Source of the DNA: Achatina immaculata
Taxonomy: Eukaryota; Mollusca; Gastropoda; Stylommatophora; Achatinidae
Length of the DNA stretch: 64,000 nucleotides
Direction of reading: 5' to 3'
Assembly (NCBI GenBank): GCA_009760885.1
Contig: CM019693.1
Location: 2,298,300-2,362,299, forward strand
Made by a program: the position numbers and the translations under genes
In this document: positions 32,761 to 44,144 of the stretch, one piece after another
How positions within the stretch are numbered: the first letter of the stretch is position 1
How the letters are laid out: each line of letters begins with the position of its first letter
Notes under the pieces: model-generated
The model's database searches: none
What the model saw: only the letters and a program-made list of their open reading frames with translations
What the model was told of the DNA's origin: nothing

Positions 32761-33260
32761 ACCGTACACTCCGCTACGATATTGGCTACATCTTGTCAGA
32801 TGAAAACTGCATATTATTTTTAACTCTTTTCACTCCAAAACAACACAGACAGTGTTGATAGACCTTGCATTCCTGTGTGAATCAATGCCCAAAGTTATAC
32901 ATTTTGGCAAAAGTGTAATTAAAATGAAAAGTAGCATATGTCTAACCCAACCTGTGTTTTAAAATTTTACAGTAACTTCCTTTCTGTTTCTTTCTACCAA
33001 AATTTCTCATTAAAATTTATTATGGCAAAGCTCAGAAATTAATTCAGGAGTGAAATAGTTAATACTAGAGGATGAGAGTGAGATGGAAAAAATGGTAAAG
33101 CAGCATAATTTAGCAAAGCAAATATATAAATCTAGTTCGTGTACCAACATTTTGAGTAGTAGTTTTAAGCTATAGTAAACGTACATCACAAACCGTGGGC
33201 AGACCGCCCACTACTCTTTAGGAAGTCACGTGTTGTGTTGTTACTTAGATGGAGTGTCAT
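32761..33260. other. No feature seen
   Basis: AT-rich; nothing recognised. A stretch at 32920-33050 resembles 10250-10375 (GAAAAGTAGCA..CTAACCCA), probably another old dispersed repeat. Confidence 0.4.
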
Positions 33261-33264
33261 AACT

Positions 33265-33420
33265 AAATGGATTGTTGTATGTTCTTCATTTGTGTGTAGT
33301 GATCTTACTTTCTGCCACTCCTGTTTCTGTCCACTTTCCTTATTCCTTCTACCTTTTTAAAAATAAAACCTAACCATACACCTCTGTCTACTTTCACTAC
33401 TAGAACTAGTTTTACCGCAG
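33265..33420 (+). repeat. Dispersed repeat P, copy 3
   Basis: ATTGTTGTATGTTCTTCATTT..TTTCTGCCACTCCTGTTTCT..CACCTCTGTCTACTTTCACT..CTAGTTTTACCGCAGTCGTC; shows the fullest outer end of the family. Confidence 0.6.
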
Positions 33421-33464
33421 TCGTCATTTCCATAATCTCTCACTTATCTGCCCAGCGTTATCAC

Positions 33465-33820
33465 AAGACTATCAGAAACAATCTTATGTTATCATAGACT
33501 ATCAGAAACAGTCTTATGTTATCATAGACTATCAGAAACAGTCTTATGTTATCATAGACTATCAGAAACAGTCTTATGTTATCATAGACTATCAGAAACA
33601 GTCTTATGTTATCATAGACTATCAGAAACAGTCTTATGTTATCATAGACTATCAGAAACCATCTTATGTTATCATAGACTATCAGAAACAATCTTATGTT
33701 ATCATAGACTATCAGAAACCATCTTATGTTATCATAGACTATCAGAAACAATCGTATGTTATCATAGACTATCAGAAACAGTCTTATGTTATCATAGACT
33801 ATCAGAAACAATCTTATGAA
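33465..33820. repeat. 30-bp minisatellite, 12 units
   Basis: Unit ATAGACTATCAGAAACAGTC plus TTATGTTATC, very uniform (variants CAATC, CCATC). Head-to-tail without spacers, so not a CRISPR. The 3n period gives a 125-codon minus-strand frame that is not a gene. Confidence 0.96.
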
Positions 33821-33839
33821 AGAGCGAAAACTTGTCACC

Positions 33840-34274
33840 GTGTAAAACTATATTTCCAAGAAAAGCGAACACTTCCTGGCGGGAAAATGACAAGGATGGA
33901 TCACCGCTACCGGAGAAGCAGGACACATATATTATGTTACTATGTTAATATAATTACTATTATATATTATGTTATTATATCAAACATTTTTTATTCGAAG
34001 AAATGGTAAAAATTGATGGAAAGAAGGAATGAGGCGAGGAGGTAAAAGGTCGTTCTTTCATTTGATGTCTCGCTGTTAAGTATTGGTGATATTTGTCTCC
34101 ACTTTGTGGGGGTGCAGTCAGAGGTTCTAAAGACGAATCGGACGCTAATTATACAGTTATATTACAATTATACAATTGTATTACAGGTTGGCGCACGAAG
34201 AAGCAGCCCGTCTCCAACCAGACGACTTCCGTCTAGTAAGATTTCTGCTATTGGATGTATCGGGTGAAAACACT
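33840..34274. other. No feature seen
   Basis: AT-rich at 33920-33990; nothing recognised. Confidence 0.4.
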
Positions 34275-34765
34275 GTCCGATTGGGCAGTCAGCAACCCAT
34301 AGCTGATATGCTAGCGTCAGGGTTTGTGACCCATAGCTGATATGCTAGCGTCAGGGTTTGTGACCCATAGCTGATATGCTAGCGTCAGGGTTTGTGACCC
34401 ATAGCTGATGACGCTGTCCGATTAGGCAATCAGAGACCCATAGCTGATGGCGCTGTCCGATTAGGCAATCAGCGGACCCATAGCTAATATGCTAGCGTCA
34501 CGGGTAGTGAACCATAGCTGACTAAGACCCTGTCCCACCTCTCCGTTGGTACCCCCAGTAACAGACATAGCCTGGCCAAGAGGGGAGGGGGCAGGGATCG
34601 CCATAGTCTGCTAAATAAGCATTGCACACCCCCCCCCCTGCTTTTTACTGTACTCCGCGACTGAAAAAGTAGCTGCCCTAACCTGCTCCCGCGCCCATAC
34701 GATGTTGTAACCTCAACATCTCTACAGCATCGCCTGAAAAGAACACCAGCTCGCAGTTGCAGGGA
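34275..34765 (-). repeat. R370, copy 2, with partial tandem duplications
   Basis: Complement of the R370 blocks (CTGTCCCACCTCTCCG, ATCGCCATAG, GCATCGCC..CAGCTCGCAGTTGC). The stretch ACCCATAGCTGATATGCTAG plus CGTCAGGGTTTGTG is repeated three times at 34308-34405, followed by a partly repeated ACGCTGTCCGATTAGGCAAT at 34405-34470. Confidence 0.75.
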
Positions 34766-34953
34766 GATAGTACAAGTATTGGTTGTGTCATTAGTGTTTG
34801 TCTGCTCCTTGAAAATCCAGCGTAATTTTTAACCTATGCTCAGTTTTGTGGCGGTTCTGTACTCGTGTGGTAGGAGCAGATATCGCTAGACAGTATTTGC
34901 TGCAAGAACGAAATGAAATAGGCGCACGCTCGGGAAAAGTTCTACAAGCTTGT

Positions 34954-35165
34954 ATTGTTGTATCTATTCTCTCTGTTGTATCTATTCTCTCTGTTGTATC
35001 TATTCTCTCTGTTGTATCTATTCTCTCTGTTGTATCTATTCTCTCTGTTGTATCTCTTCTCTCTGCTGTATCTATTCTCTCTGTTGTATCTATTCTCTCT
35101 GTTGTATCTCTTCTCTCTGCTGTATCTCTTCTCTCTGCTGTATCTATTCTCTCTGCTGTATCTAG
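34954..35165. repeat. 18-bp minisatellite, about 12 units
   Basis: Unit TTGTATCTATTCTCTCTG with variants C for A and GC for GT. Open in all three plus frames because the unit lacks stops. Confidence 0.96.
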
Positions 35166-35558
35166 TGTACTGCCTTTCCAAAAATTTGTTAGTTTATAAT
35201 GAATGTGAGAATGGAATTAAGTTTATTTCACGAAGCTGCATAAAGCAGAATGTGGAGTGTATGGAAAGAAAGGGTTTATTAATTATTTACTTATTCATTT
35301 TTTATTTATTTTTTTTTTTGCTTTTTCACGTATATTATGTTCGACGACTAATGCTGAATATATGTGAGTGAATGAAAGTTGTATGATGAAGAGCAGAATG
35401 ATAGACGGGCCTGCGTGCCCAATTATTAACTCTTAGAAAATAAAGTCCGTTCGTTCGCCGATCAGTTTTGTAACTGCGGACAGCCAACTGTTTGAGCAAA
35501 GGTGGCGCACAATCGCTTCAGCGTGTAATGCCATGAAGAACAGTGAGCCTCATATTCT
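35166..35558. other. Spacer with repeat G
   Basis: At 35403-35450 GACGGGCCTGCGTGCCCAAT..TAGAAAATAAAG followed by CCGTTCGTTCG, a copy of short repeat G. Confidence 0.55.
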
Positions 35559-35559
35559 C

Positions 35560-35935
35560 ACGCCTGCTGTTATGAAGATATTAGCACGCCTGCTGTTATT
35601 GAAGATATTCACACGCCTGCTGTTATTGAAGATATTAGCACTCCTGTTGTTATTGAAGGTATTCGCACTCCTGCTGTTATTGAAGATATTAGCACTCCTG
35701 TTGTTATTGAAGGTATTCGCACTCCTGCTGTTATCGAAGATATTAGCACTCCTGCTGTTATTGAAGATATTAGCACTCCTGCTGTTATTGAAGATATTAG
35801 CACTCCTGCTGTTATTGAAGATATTAGCACTCCTGCTGTTATTGAAGATATCAGCACTCCTGCTGTTATTGAAGATATTAGCACTCCTGCTGTTATTGAA
35901 GATATTAGCACTCCTGCTGTTATTGAAGATATTCG
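35560..35935. repeat. 27-bp minisatellite, about 14 units
   Basis: Unit GTTATTGAAGATATTAGCAC plus TCCTGCT; early units carry GGTATTCGCAC variants in alternation (a 54-bp higher-order pattern), later ones are homogeneous. 3n period. Confidence 0.96.
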
Positions 35936-35939
35936 CATG

Positions 35940-36215
35940 CGTACTGAGAGAAGTGTCAAGAAATTCATGAGAAAAAAATTGGTGCAGTGGGGCCGGTGTT
36001 AGCAGAAGAACGTGCCAACGCGTGTAGAAATAAATACACATTGAAGCCTCAACCGTGTAACAGCTGTGCAGCAGTTACAAGAATCGAATAACGGTAAACG
36101 TTAATGTCAGTGGCTGCGGACATCGATTACGTACGGAATTATAGACCCATTGTTGTTTGTTTGTGACGGATGAGCATGGTTTCATGAATCTGAACATGTT
36201 GGGGGTGGGGGGTGG
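35940..36215. other. No feature seen
   Basis: Nothing recognised. Confidence 0.4.
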
Positions 36216-36217
36216 GG

Positions 36218-36558
36218 GTGAAGACGCTGTCTGATGAGGCAATCAACGACCCATAACTGATATGCTAGCATCAAGGTTAGCGAACCACAGCTGACCAAGA
36301 CCCTGTCCCACCTCTCCGTTGGTACCCCCCAGTTACAGGCAATGGCCTGACTAACAGTGCAGGGATCGCCATAGTCCCCATGATGGTGGAGTCTGCTAAA
36401 GAAGTATTGCACACACCGCCCTGCTTTTTTAGTTGTACTCCGGGACTGGAAAAAAAAAGGTAGCTGCCATAACCCCTTTCCGATACTATGCTGTACCTCA
36501 ACACATCTACAGCATCACCTGCAAAGAATGCCAGCTCGCAGTTACGGGGAGATAGCAC
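36218..36558 (-). repeat. R370, copy 3, fullest unexpanded copy
   Basis: From GAAGACGCTGTCTGATGAGG to CAGCTCGCAGTTACGGGGAG. About 340 bp. Used here with 55995-56345 as the reference for the family. Confidence 0.75.
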
Positions 36559-36620
36559 AAGACAAGACAAGACAAGACAAGACAAGACAAGACAAGGCAA
36601 GGCAAGGCAAGACAAGACAC
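36556..36620. repeat. (CAAGA)n microsatellite
   Basis: GACAAGACAAG units with a few GGCAAGGCAAG variants, directly at the end of R370 copy 3, perhaps its tail. Confidence 0.92.
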
Positions 36621-37015
36621 CTGAACATGTTAATTTGCAAACCACGCGCTACTTGCTCAGTGTCCTCTTTTGACACTCATTGGGTTCGAATGTCTTTTAA
36701 GCCGGCATGCATACAGGCAGCAGAAGACAGGTGGGCAGCTTTTTCCTGTATAACCGTCAAGAAAAAAAAAAAATAACGCCAGCTGTATAAACACGGAACT
36801 AGCCAAGAACTTTTGCTGCCATCGAACCTCAAGTGAAACATCAGAGTCAACGAAAGCCATTTTAAAAAGTCGTCATTTCTACATCTGATTATTTTTTTGC
36901 TTTGCTCTTTTAAATTTATTTTCTCCATACAATTAAGTGTCAGGTGGAAATCAATCCTACTTTTCTTGCACCCTCCCTGTGTTGGCTAAATAAAGTTAAC
37001 TGAAATGTTAAAAAT
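36621..37015. other. No feature seen
   Basis: Nothing recognised. Confidence 0.4.
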
Positions 37016-37019
37016 TTTC

Positions 37020-37580
37020 TTATGGGAAGTTTTCTAGTTTTATAACAGCTCTTGTGGGATGTTTTCTAGTTTTACAACTGCTCTTGTGGGATGTATTCTA
37101 GTTTTATAACTGCTCTTGTGGGATGTTTTCTAGTTTTACAACTGCTCTTGTAGGATGTTTTCTATTTTTACAACTGCTCTTGTGGGATGTTTTCTAGTTT
37201 TAAAACTGCTCTTGTGTGATGTTTTCTAGTTTTACAACTGCTCCTGTGGGATGTTTTCTAGTTTTACAACTGCTCTTGTGGGATGTTTTCTAGTTTTACA
37301 ACTGCTCCTGTGGGATGTTTTCTAGTTTTACAACTGCTCTTGTGGGATGTTTTCTAGTTTTGCAAACGCTCTTATGGGAAGTTTTCTGGTTTTATAACTG
37401 TTCTTATGGGATTGTTTTCTACTTTTATAACCGCTCTTGTAGGAATTTTTCTGGTTTTATAACCGCTCTTATGGGATTGTTGTCTACTTTTATAACCGCT
37501 CTTATAGGAAGTTTTCTGGTTTTATAACCACTCTTGTAGGAAGTTTTCTGGTTTTATAACCGCTCTTGTGGGATGTTTTC
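37020..37580. repeat. About 32-bp minisatellite, about 17 units
   Basis: Unit TGGGATGTTTTCTAGTTTTA plus CAACTGCTCTTG; the last third drifts to GGAAGTTTTCTGGTTTTATAACC. Gradient of divergence along the array. Confidence 0.95.
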
Positions 37581-37794
37581 ACACACTGACTCGACACATT
37601 TCCAGCTGTAGGGTGACTAATTTTATTTGGCGCTGCTAGAAATGTCGCGCCTCTTAACACTCTGACAGTGCTCCAGGATAAATTGCCGACTAATTCGACA
37701 CTCAAGAACAATGTTTAGGGTGGAGATAAGGAGGTGAGGAGGAATTTCGAGGAAAACTTCAACTGAGTAATCGACACTGTCGTTTGTTTTGTCT

Positions 37795-38430
37795 TCTGTC
37801 TGCCTGGAATTGCGAACTTGTGTTCTCTGCAGTATCGGTTTGGGAGTGGGTTGTGGAGGCCATTATTTTTCAGTCCCTGGACGGAGCTACAGTGTAAGAC
37901 TTTTCACCGCCCTGAGGGGAACTAGAGCTATCCCCCCCTGTTAGCCAGGCTAACGTTTCACCGCCCTGAGGGGAACTAGAGCTATCCCTCCCCCTGTTAG
38001 CCAGGCTAACGTTTCACTGCCCTGAGGGGAACTAGAGCTATCCCCCCCCCCGTTAGCCAGGCTAACGTTTCACCGCCCTGGGGGGAACTAGAGCGATTCC
38101 CCGCCCTGTTAGCCAGGCTGACTTTTCACCCCTCTGGGGGGAACTAGAGCGATCCCCCGCCCTGTTAGCCAGGCTAATTTTTCACCGTTCTGGGGGGGAG
38201 GGGGAACTAGAGCGATCCCCCGCCCTGTTAGCCAGGCTGACTTTTCACCGCCCTGGGGGGAACTAGAGCAATCCCCGTCCCGTTAGCCAGGCTAGGTGTG
38301 CTACTGGGGGTGGGGGTTATCAGTGGAGAGGTGAGACAGGGTCTTGGTCAGCTACAGTTCGTCAGCCCTGACGCTAGCATTTCAGCCACGGTGGTTGACT
38401 GCCAAATCTGAAAGCGTATTAACCCCCCAC
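37795..38430 (+). repeat. R370, copy 4, with internal VNTR
   Basis: Left part TGGAATTGCGAACTTG..GTATCGGTTTGGGAG matches 56000-56080. The right part GGAGAGGTGAGACAGGGTCTTGGTCAGC..CCTGACGCTAGCAT matches the distal part of R370. Between them lies an expanded internal segment at 37900-38295. Confidence 0.75.
37900..38295. repeat. About 56-bp VNTR, 7 units, inside R370
   Basis: Unit TTTCACCGCCCTGAGGGGAA plus CTAGAGC(T/G)AT, a C-run and TGTTAGCCAGGCTAACG. The TTAGCCAGGCTA part exists once in unexpanded R370 copies. Confidence 0.92.
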
Positions 38431-39394
38431 CCTCAAGTGACTGGCATAAATAGGCACAACAATATCGTCCTTGTTTGCTGCATTTCCACCAATAAAAGTG
38501 TTTTTTACCTTCGTATACTTTTCCCCCTGTGGAATGTTCAGTCGTGTACGCAGTTACCGGTTTTGTCTAGAGGTCAAGGCCACTGCCGCAACGATACAGA
38601 AATAAACAACATTTTTTGTCTCCTTACTAGTATGACCTGGTATGCAGCATTTGTTGAGCTGAGAACGCATGTTTAACTGAATGGATAATCAGCAATTGAT
38701 AAGATGTGCACATCTAAACGCTGGTTTTATTGACTTTATGTGGCGAGACAGACAAACAAACAAACAAACAAAACCAAAAGCCGATATTTCGGTCCATGTC
38801 TGTGTCAGCAAGTAGAGAAACAAAGATTGCAACGAAAGAAAACGGACACCTAAACACACATAATAATTTATCTTTGTGAACTTGTGAATGTTGTCATAGT
38901 GTACTCTACGGCACGGTATCAATTTCAACGAAATTCACCAAAGCAGTTGTTATGTTGTTCAAGTTCTGATCCGACTAGATCGAGCAACACTTGATCAAGC
39001 TAACATATTTAAACGTTCTTAGGCCAAAGCATTGGGGGAAAAAATCCTTTTTTATCTGTCTGTCTGTCTGTCCTTCAGTGCCCAAGACACAAGGGACTGC
39101 TGTTAGCTGGAAATGTCCACGTTTGTGAACCTGCAATCATCCTGGCTGTCTCCCACGTCATTCCAGCACTCACTCTGCTGTACGTCTCAGTGTCTCTTTG
39201 GGTCGTCCTATACTTCTTTTACCTGGTGAAGTCCCACATCAAAACTATATGAGGCAAGGATTCGCCTGTTTTTTTCTCATGGTTGGCCAATCCAATGCTG
39301 CCTTCTCCTTTCAGTCACACCCGAGGGTGGTGTCACTTCCCGTCTTTTTATTTACTAATAGTATAATACCAATAGACCTCACATGGTAAAGACC
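38431..39394. other. No gene seen
   Basis: (CAAA)n at about 38753-38775 and (CTGT)n at about 39056-39070. ORFs of 110 and 79 codons have no recognisable domain. Confidence 0.4.
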
Positions 39395-39467
39395 GGGAGG
39401 GGGCGGGGCGGGAAGGCGAGGGACAGTCATCTGTGAAAAAAATGTGCCTTGGGCACCCAAAGGTTCT

Positions 39468-39504
<37 letters not shown>

Positions 39505-39506
39505 TG
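39395..39506 (+). mobile_element. LINE family E, extreme 3' end
   Basis: GCCTTGGGCACCCAAAGGTT followed by a (GA)n tail, matching 30596-30659 (CCCTGGGCACTTAAGGTTC). Confidence 0.6.
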
Positions 39507-39825
39507 CATGTTCTTACGGGACACATCCTCGCACATGAACAGGAAAGTTCAGAACTAATTTACTGTAAATAAAGAATGAATAAAAATATTATTATAGCGA
39601 AAAGATTTGCACCATTAAAAAAAAAACAATTCTTTACTTCCCAAATAAATATGGCTTATTAGTAAGAATCTGGCACCACCCAGAAAACAACATTAAAAAA
39701 AAAAGTTGGAGCGTTTCATGTCACGTAAAGAAAGAAATAACACAATGGCTCAAGTTTCAGTAATATTAAAAGTATCTTTTTTCAGTTGTCTTCTGATGTA
39801 TCCTGATATTGTTGCCACACGGTGA
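39507..39825. other. No feature seen
   Basis: AT-rich; nothing recognised. Confidence 0.4.
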
Positions 39826-39833
39826 GTTTAGAT

Positions 39834-40268
39834 CAGTGATTGTAAACGAGAAGACAGGTGACACCCCCCCCCCCTCTCGGAGAGGAATTTAAAGTCTCAG
39901 TCAGTCAGTCAGTCATTTGCATGTCCCTTACGGAACTTTGTCTCACTAAGAGCTCTCGGTTGTAAGCAAGATCCCCTGCTGCTGATGCATCCATTTGTAG
40001 ATTATCAACGATGTCTTGCAGCCATCTTCGCCTTGGTCTTTCTCTCTTTTCTTTTTCCCATTATGTACCCTTCCAAGACGGTCTTGTCTAAATTCTCATG
40101 ACGTTTAATGTGTCCAATGTTTAATGTTTCAACCCTAAGGGAAGGAATTTTACCGTCGTGAATGAACGTTTGCTGGTGCAAATCCTTTCTGTATGATGAT
40201 TTAATTTATAAGGGAGGATGGCGGCGGTGTGAAATGAAGACCGGGACCTGAGACTTTGAGAACCACTG
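39834..40268. mobile_element. hAT MITE with intact 8-bp TSD, hosting a LINE A
   Basis: Ends CAGTGATTGTAAACGAG and (complement) CAGTGGTTCTCAAAGTCTC. Flanked by identical GTTTAGAT at 39826-39833 and 40269-40276, the 8-bp duplication expected of hAT. About 215 bp without the insertion. Confidence 0.85.
39897..40118 (-). mobile_element. LINE family A, 3' fragment inside the MITE
   Basis: (TCAG)n tail at 39897-39912, then TCATTTGCATGTCCCTTACG through ACGTTTAATGTGTCCA. TSD not clear. Confidence 0.8.
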
Positions 40269-40478
40269 GTTTAGATTTTTTTTAACAATGACTTTTTATA
40301 ACTATTAAAAGTGAAGAGGTCCAGAAAGGTACACTAGAGCTGTCAGGTTTCCTGCAGGTTGGAACCAATGACAGTTGAGAAAAGCTTAACTTTGATAACA
40401 CAAATAATTAAACAGACATTGCTTGAGTGCTTGCACATTTATTTGTTACTAAATATATGGACATTACAACAATTAAAC

Positions 40479-40681
40479 CGGCGGTTCTCAGAGTGTGCTG
40501 TGCCCTACTCTTGTGAGGGATCCAGTTGGAAAATGAGGGGGGAAAGGGAACGGAAGGGGATCTTTGGGAAATTTGAGGAAAAAAACGTTTGTTGAGGAGC
40601 GCGTAGGATACGGCCTGGGGGGGGGGGGGGGTTAATGGGAGTGACAGTCAGAAAAGAAAAGTTTTGGAACCACTGCTTTAG
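40479..40681. mobile_element. hAT-like MITE
   Basis: CGGCGGTTCTCAGAGTGTG at the left and complemented CAGTGGTTCCAAAACTTTT at the right. A poly-G run at 40616. Flanks match only partly (AATTAAAC / CTTTAGGC). Confidence 0.55.
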
Positions 40682-42070
40682 GCTTTCATATGCGCGAAAG
40701 TGAATGCCATATGGGTTTTACAAGTTACAAAGAGCAGCAGGGTATAGTGCAGTCCTCGCTATCTATACTCACTACACAATATTCCCCTACCAACATTCTG
40801 AAAACCCTGTTCGGCAACCAGTTATTGTTGCTATGGAAAGTGAACTTCGACGATGATAAGTTTTATCGCCTTGGTATCCTGTCTATCAACATATGTGTAC
40901 ACGTGGCTAGTCGATATAGGCCATTGCTGCTGGGCATACAAATGTTTAAAGACAACACAGCGTGGAAATTAATAACGGATTAGGCCACATTGGGTGCGAA
41001 CAGAGCACGCTAGCGTTGGTGAATCACAAGCCCGGTCGCGTTATGTCCTCATGTCTATAAATAGCAAACACAAAAGTTATAGATTTACAGAAAATCTGCT
41101 TCATATAAGAACATGTAAACTATATAGGCTTGGCCCCTATCTACCAACCAAATGTGTGATGTGATGAATGCTTTGAAACTATTTTCACCCTTATTGTTAA
41201 CAATTCACCAGGTCCGTGTTCAGCTCATGAAAACATAACCACACCTCCAACCACTTCCCTAATCTGACTTATAAACATAGACAACACCATCCAAAAAAAG
41301 CTTCAGCAAGAAGAGAAATGACTCATTCTTCTTATCCTAACATCCAGTTTTAATGTACAACCAATAACAAACACTTATCAACAACTCGACTACTCTAAAC
41401 GAAAACACAATCATACAAACTCCTGGGCTAGGACCCCCACCCCTCAACTCTGGCAGACATGTGACAAGAAGACTTTACAACACGGACTCGACACTGACCA
41501 GCATACACTACAGCCAACCAGCCGCTCTGCTTGGCTGCGAGAATTCTTACACAGAGGTTCACAGTTCGAAACACATATAACATTCAACAAACATATCTAT
41601 AACATTAAGCACCATAAAAGTGCATTTCCCTAGGGAGACTGCTGCCTCCTAGCTTTTGACCATAGTCGTCTCAGTATGTCCCACTGGACTACCTGTCCGT
41701 AGAGACAATAGTAAACCTAATTAAGCATAACCAAAATGGCATCATCTCGACGCAACACAGTACTCAGTTTCTTATCTTAGCTACTGGTTTTTTTTTCCGT
41801 CACCAAAAAGACCATACAATGACAGTGTGTTGAAACCTTTGTCTAATTTAGCTATTTCACAGCAAACATTTACTTCACTGTAGATACATTTTTAAAATTA
41901 TCTGGCAACACTTAAATATTCCAATGGTTTGTCTTTCTTGTCCTCTTTTAACTTTCCAGATAATTCTTCAATTAACAAGGACGCATACTTTCATTACAAG
42001 CAATAGCCATACGTTTTAGTCGCATCTTACCAGATATCCAACTTGACAGCATAAGACGGCAAACCACACA
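40682..42070. other. No gene recognised
   Basis: An ORF at 40690-40983 (97 codons) has no known motif. The 41100-41700 stretch is C/A-rich and could be an old LINE remnant, but I cannot name one. Confidence 0.35.
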
Positions 42071-42562
42071 GTACAGGTGAATCTTTCGTGCTGTCATGTT
42101 GTGGTTTCAACTGTCATGGACCAAAATGCTCGTCAGATAACTGAATCCGTCTCTTTGAACAACTTATCAGTGCCGAAGCGTGTCGATGAAATGAAAGACG
42201 GTGTAGAAAAGCGACATGTTTCCCAGTTAGAAGTTCAGAATTATGGTTTACAGATTGATAAATCATGTTTACCAGATAACACAGCAATGTTGATGGCTTA
42301 TGTTAAATATTTGGGTGGAGATAAATTTAACAGACGAAGTACTTTTCATTCAGAAGCTTAACACAGGTGTTAAAAGCTATTTCATTGAAAATAATATCTC
42401 TTTAGAAAACATGGCTTGTGCTGCTGAATGTATCTACCTCTCTTCCATGAGAGGCAGATACAGGGTATTTATTGTACTCTTGAAACATCCTGCCCCAGTT
42501 GTATTTTATATTCACTGTGTGGTTCACCGGCGACATAATGGGAGTCAGCTGCATAAAATCTA

Positions 42563-43283
42563 AAAGAGAAATTAAAGAGATGACGGCTACGGTAAAACTG
42601 GTTCTAGTAATAAAAGCAGGTAAAGGCATACGGTTCAGTTTTACAAAATAACAAAGGAAACGAAGAAACAGAGTAGAAACACAAATGGCAAAGAACACGA
42701 AATTAAGATGATAACGTATATATGAAGAGGATTAAAGAGAGAAAACTGAAATATTTTGTACACATTAAACGTCATGATAATTTAGAGAAGACCGTATTGG
42801 AAGGATACATAATGGGAAAAAGAAAAAGAGGAATACCAAGACGAAGATGGCTGCAAGACATCGTTGACGATCTGGAAATGGATGCAACAGCAGCAGGCCA
42901 TCTTGCTCACAACCGAGAGGCTTACAGGAGTGCTGTTTGGGAGGCAAAGTTCCGCAAGGGACATGCAAATGAATGAATGAAATGATGAACGTATAAACGA
43001 AGAAAAAACAACACCCAATATTTCGGCGTCTTTCAAAGTAGGAGGAGACCCAAAAAAAAAAAAAGCTAAGTTTTTCATATTTTTATATGTGTTGTGTTGT
43101 CCTTGTATGTAATCCTTGAAAAAGGCTCACGCCGAAATATTAGATGTTGTTTGTACTTCATTTATACATTATCATCTTACTTGCTTATTCTCTGCCATTT
43201 GTGTTTCTGCTCAACTTCTTCATTTGCTTTGTCGTTTTGTAAAACTGAACCACTTACCTCTACCTGCCATAAAATCTAATGCA
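42563..43283. mobile_element. Repeat P as a foldback (inverted-repeat) element inside the hAT gene
   Basis: The arm at 42615-42720 (GCAGGTAAAGGCATACGGTT..ACACAAATGGC) recurs inverted at 43150-43275. ATAAAATCTAA stands at both outer edges (42554-42564 region and 43270-43280), a candidate TSD. A LINE A lies between the arms. Confidence 0.65.
42722..42990 (+). mobile_element. LINE family A, 3' fragment inside the foldback
   Basis: Frame 42722-42976 reads RIKERKLKYFVHIKRHDNLE then KTVLEGYIMGKRKRG and onwards to RKGHANE-stop, with a (TGAA)n tail. AACGTATA at 42713-42720 and again at 42987-42994 is a likely TSD. The best-preserved C-terminal frame of family A. Confidence 0.88.
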
Positions 43284-44144
43284 CTTCAGTATAGTCCGTT
43301 TCGACTGTTTTCTGAAGACAGTTATAAAGATTTTACGCGCTTATTTTTGCAAACCGACGTCCGTTGGTTATCGAAGGGTAACTTGACTTCGTCGTTATTA
43401 TGGTTTGCGGGACGCATTTCTCAGTAGTCAACAAATTGAAAAGAACATCACATCCTCTAAATGAGACATATTTTTTTCCTTTGTGATAATTTTTAAAAAC
43501 TTAATTTGTTAAATAAGCAACTTCTGGGAAGAAACTGTTACTTGTTATATTATGTAAAGAGATTATTATGGCATTTCTTGGAAACTTGAAACTGTACACA
43601 AACAATAATGGACGTCGGGAATTTGCCGAAGTTTTCTTCTTTGGTGGCAATAAGTTCTGAGTTAAAAGATGACATACTCCTGTGTGTGGACCATTTGAAG
43701 CAGCTAAATTATGACACGGAAGCTCGTTTCTAGGATCTGCTGGATATGGATATTCCGCCTTTGGATAGCTGATCCGCTTGTAATGAGTGCTGATGATGTT
43801 GGCGTAACATTGCAAGAACTGACCCTCGAAGTACAGCGCGATATAGAAACCCAGGACATTTTTTACACTTCATTTTCGGGGTAAGCATTTCAGTTTCCTG
43901 AAAGTTTCCACAGCTCTGGGAGTAGAGAAAACCCGTTTTTCCGCAGCATTTCCCACGTCACATTTGGAAGAATCAGGTTTCTGTCGGCTGTTAAACGCAA
44001 ATGCGCACACACCTAGACATAGTAAACAGAGGTGATCTTCGCTTATCACTTAACTCACTGGAACCTGAAATTTTAAAAAAAAAAAAACTTGCATCATTTC
44101 GCCAATCTAAATAGTCATTAAAAAAACTGACACAAAAATTGACA

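Larger units (their letters stand above)
42077..44110 (+). pseudogene. hAT (Charlie/ZBED-like) transposase, broken and nested
   Basis: Start of core: SVSLNNLSVPKRVDEMKDGV, then LQIDKSCLPDNTAMLMAYVK, a frameshift near 42310, ALNTGVKSYFIENNIS-like and CVVHRRHN (42525-42545). After a 0.7-kb insertion it resumes with FLQTDVRWLSKGN (43345-43385, the TEVRWLSRG motif), then DHLKQLNYDTEARF, and an end-piece GDLRLSLNSLEPEI near 44060. No BED finger remains. Family role: hAT transposition; no complete frame remains, so inactive. Confidence 0.78.

Noticed and set aside
33461..33838. Regular 30-bp repeats suggesting a CRISPR array
   Set aside because: Units are directly head to tail without spacers, the DNA is animal-like, and no cas genes are present.
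35533..35970. ORF of 145 codons rich in Leu
   Set aside because: A 27-bp tandem repeat read in frame; open on the opposite strand too.
41100..41700. Possible LINE remnant (C/A-rich, short peptide-like stretches)
   Set aside because: No motif of RT, endonuclease or a known 3' end could be read in any frame.
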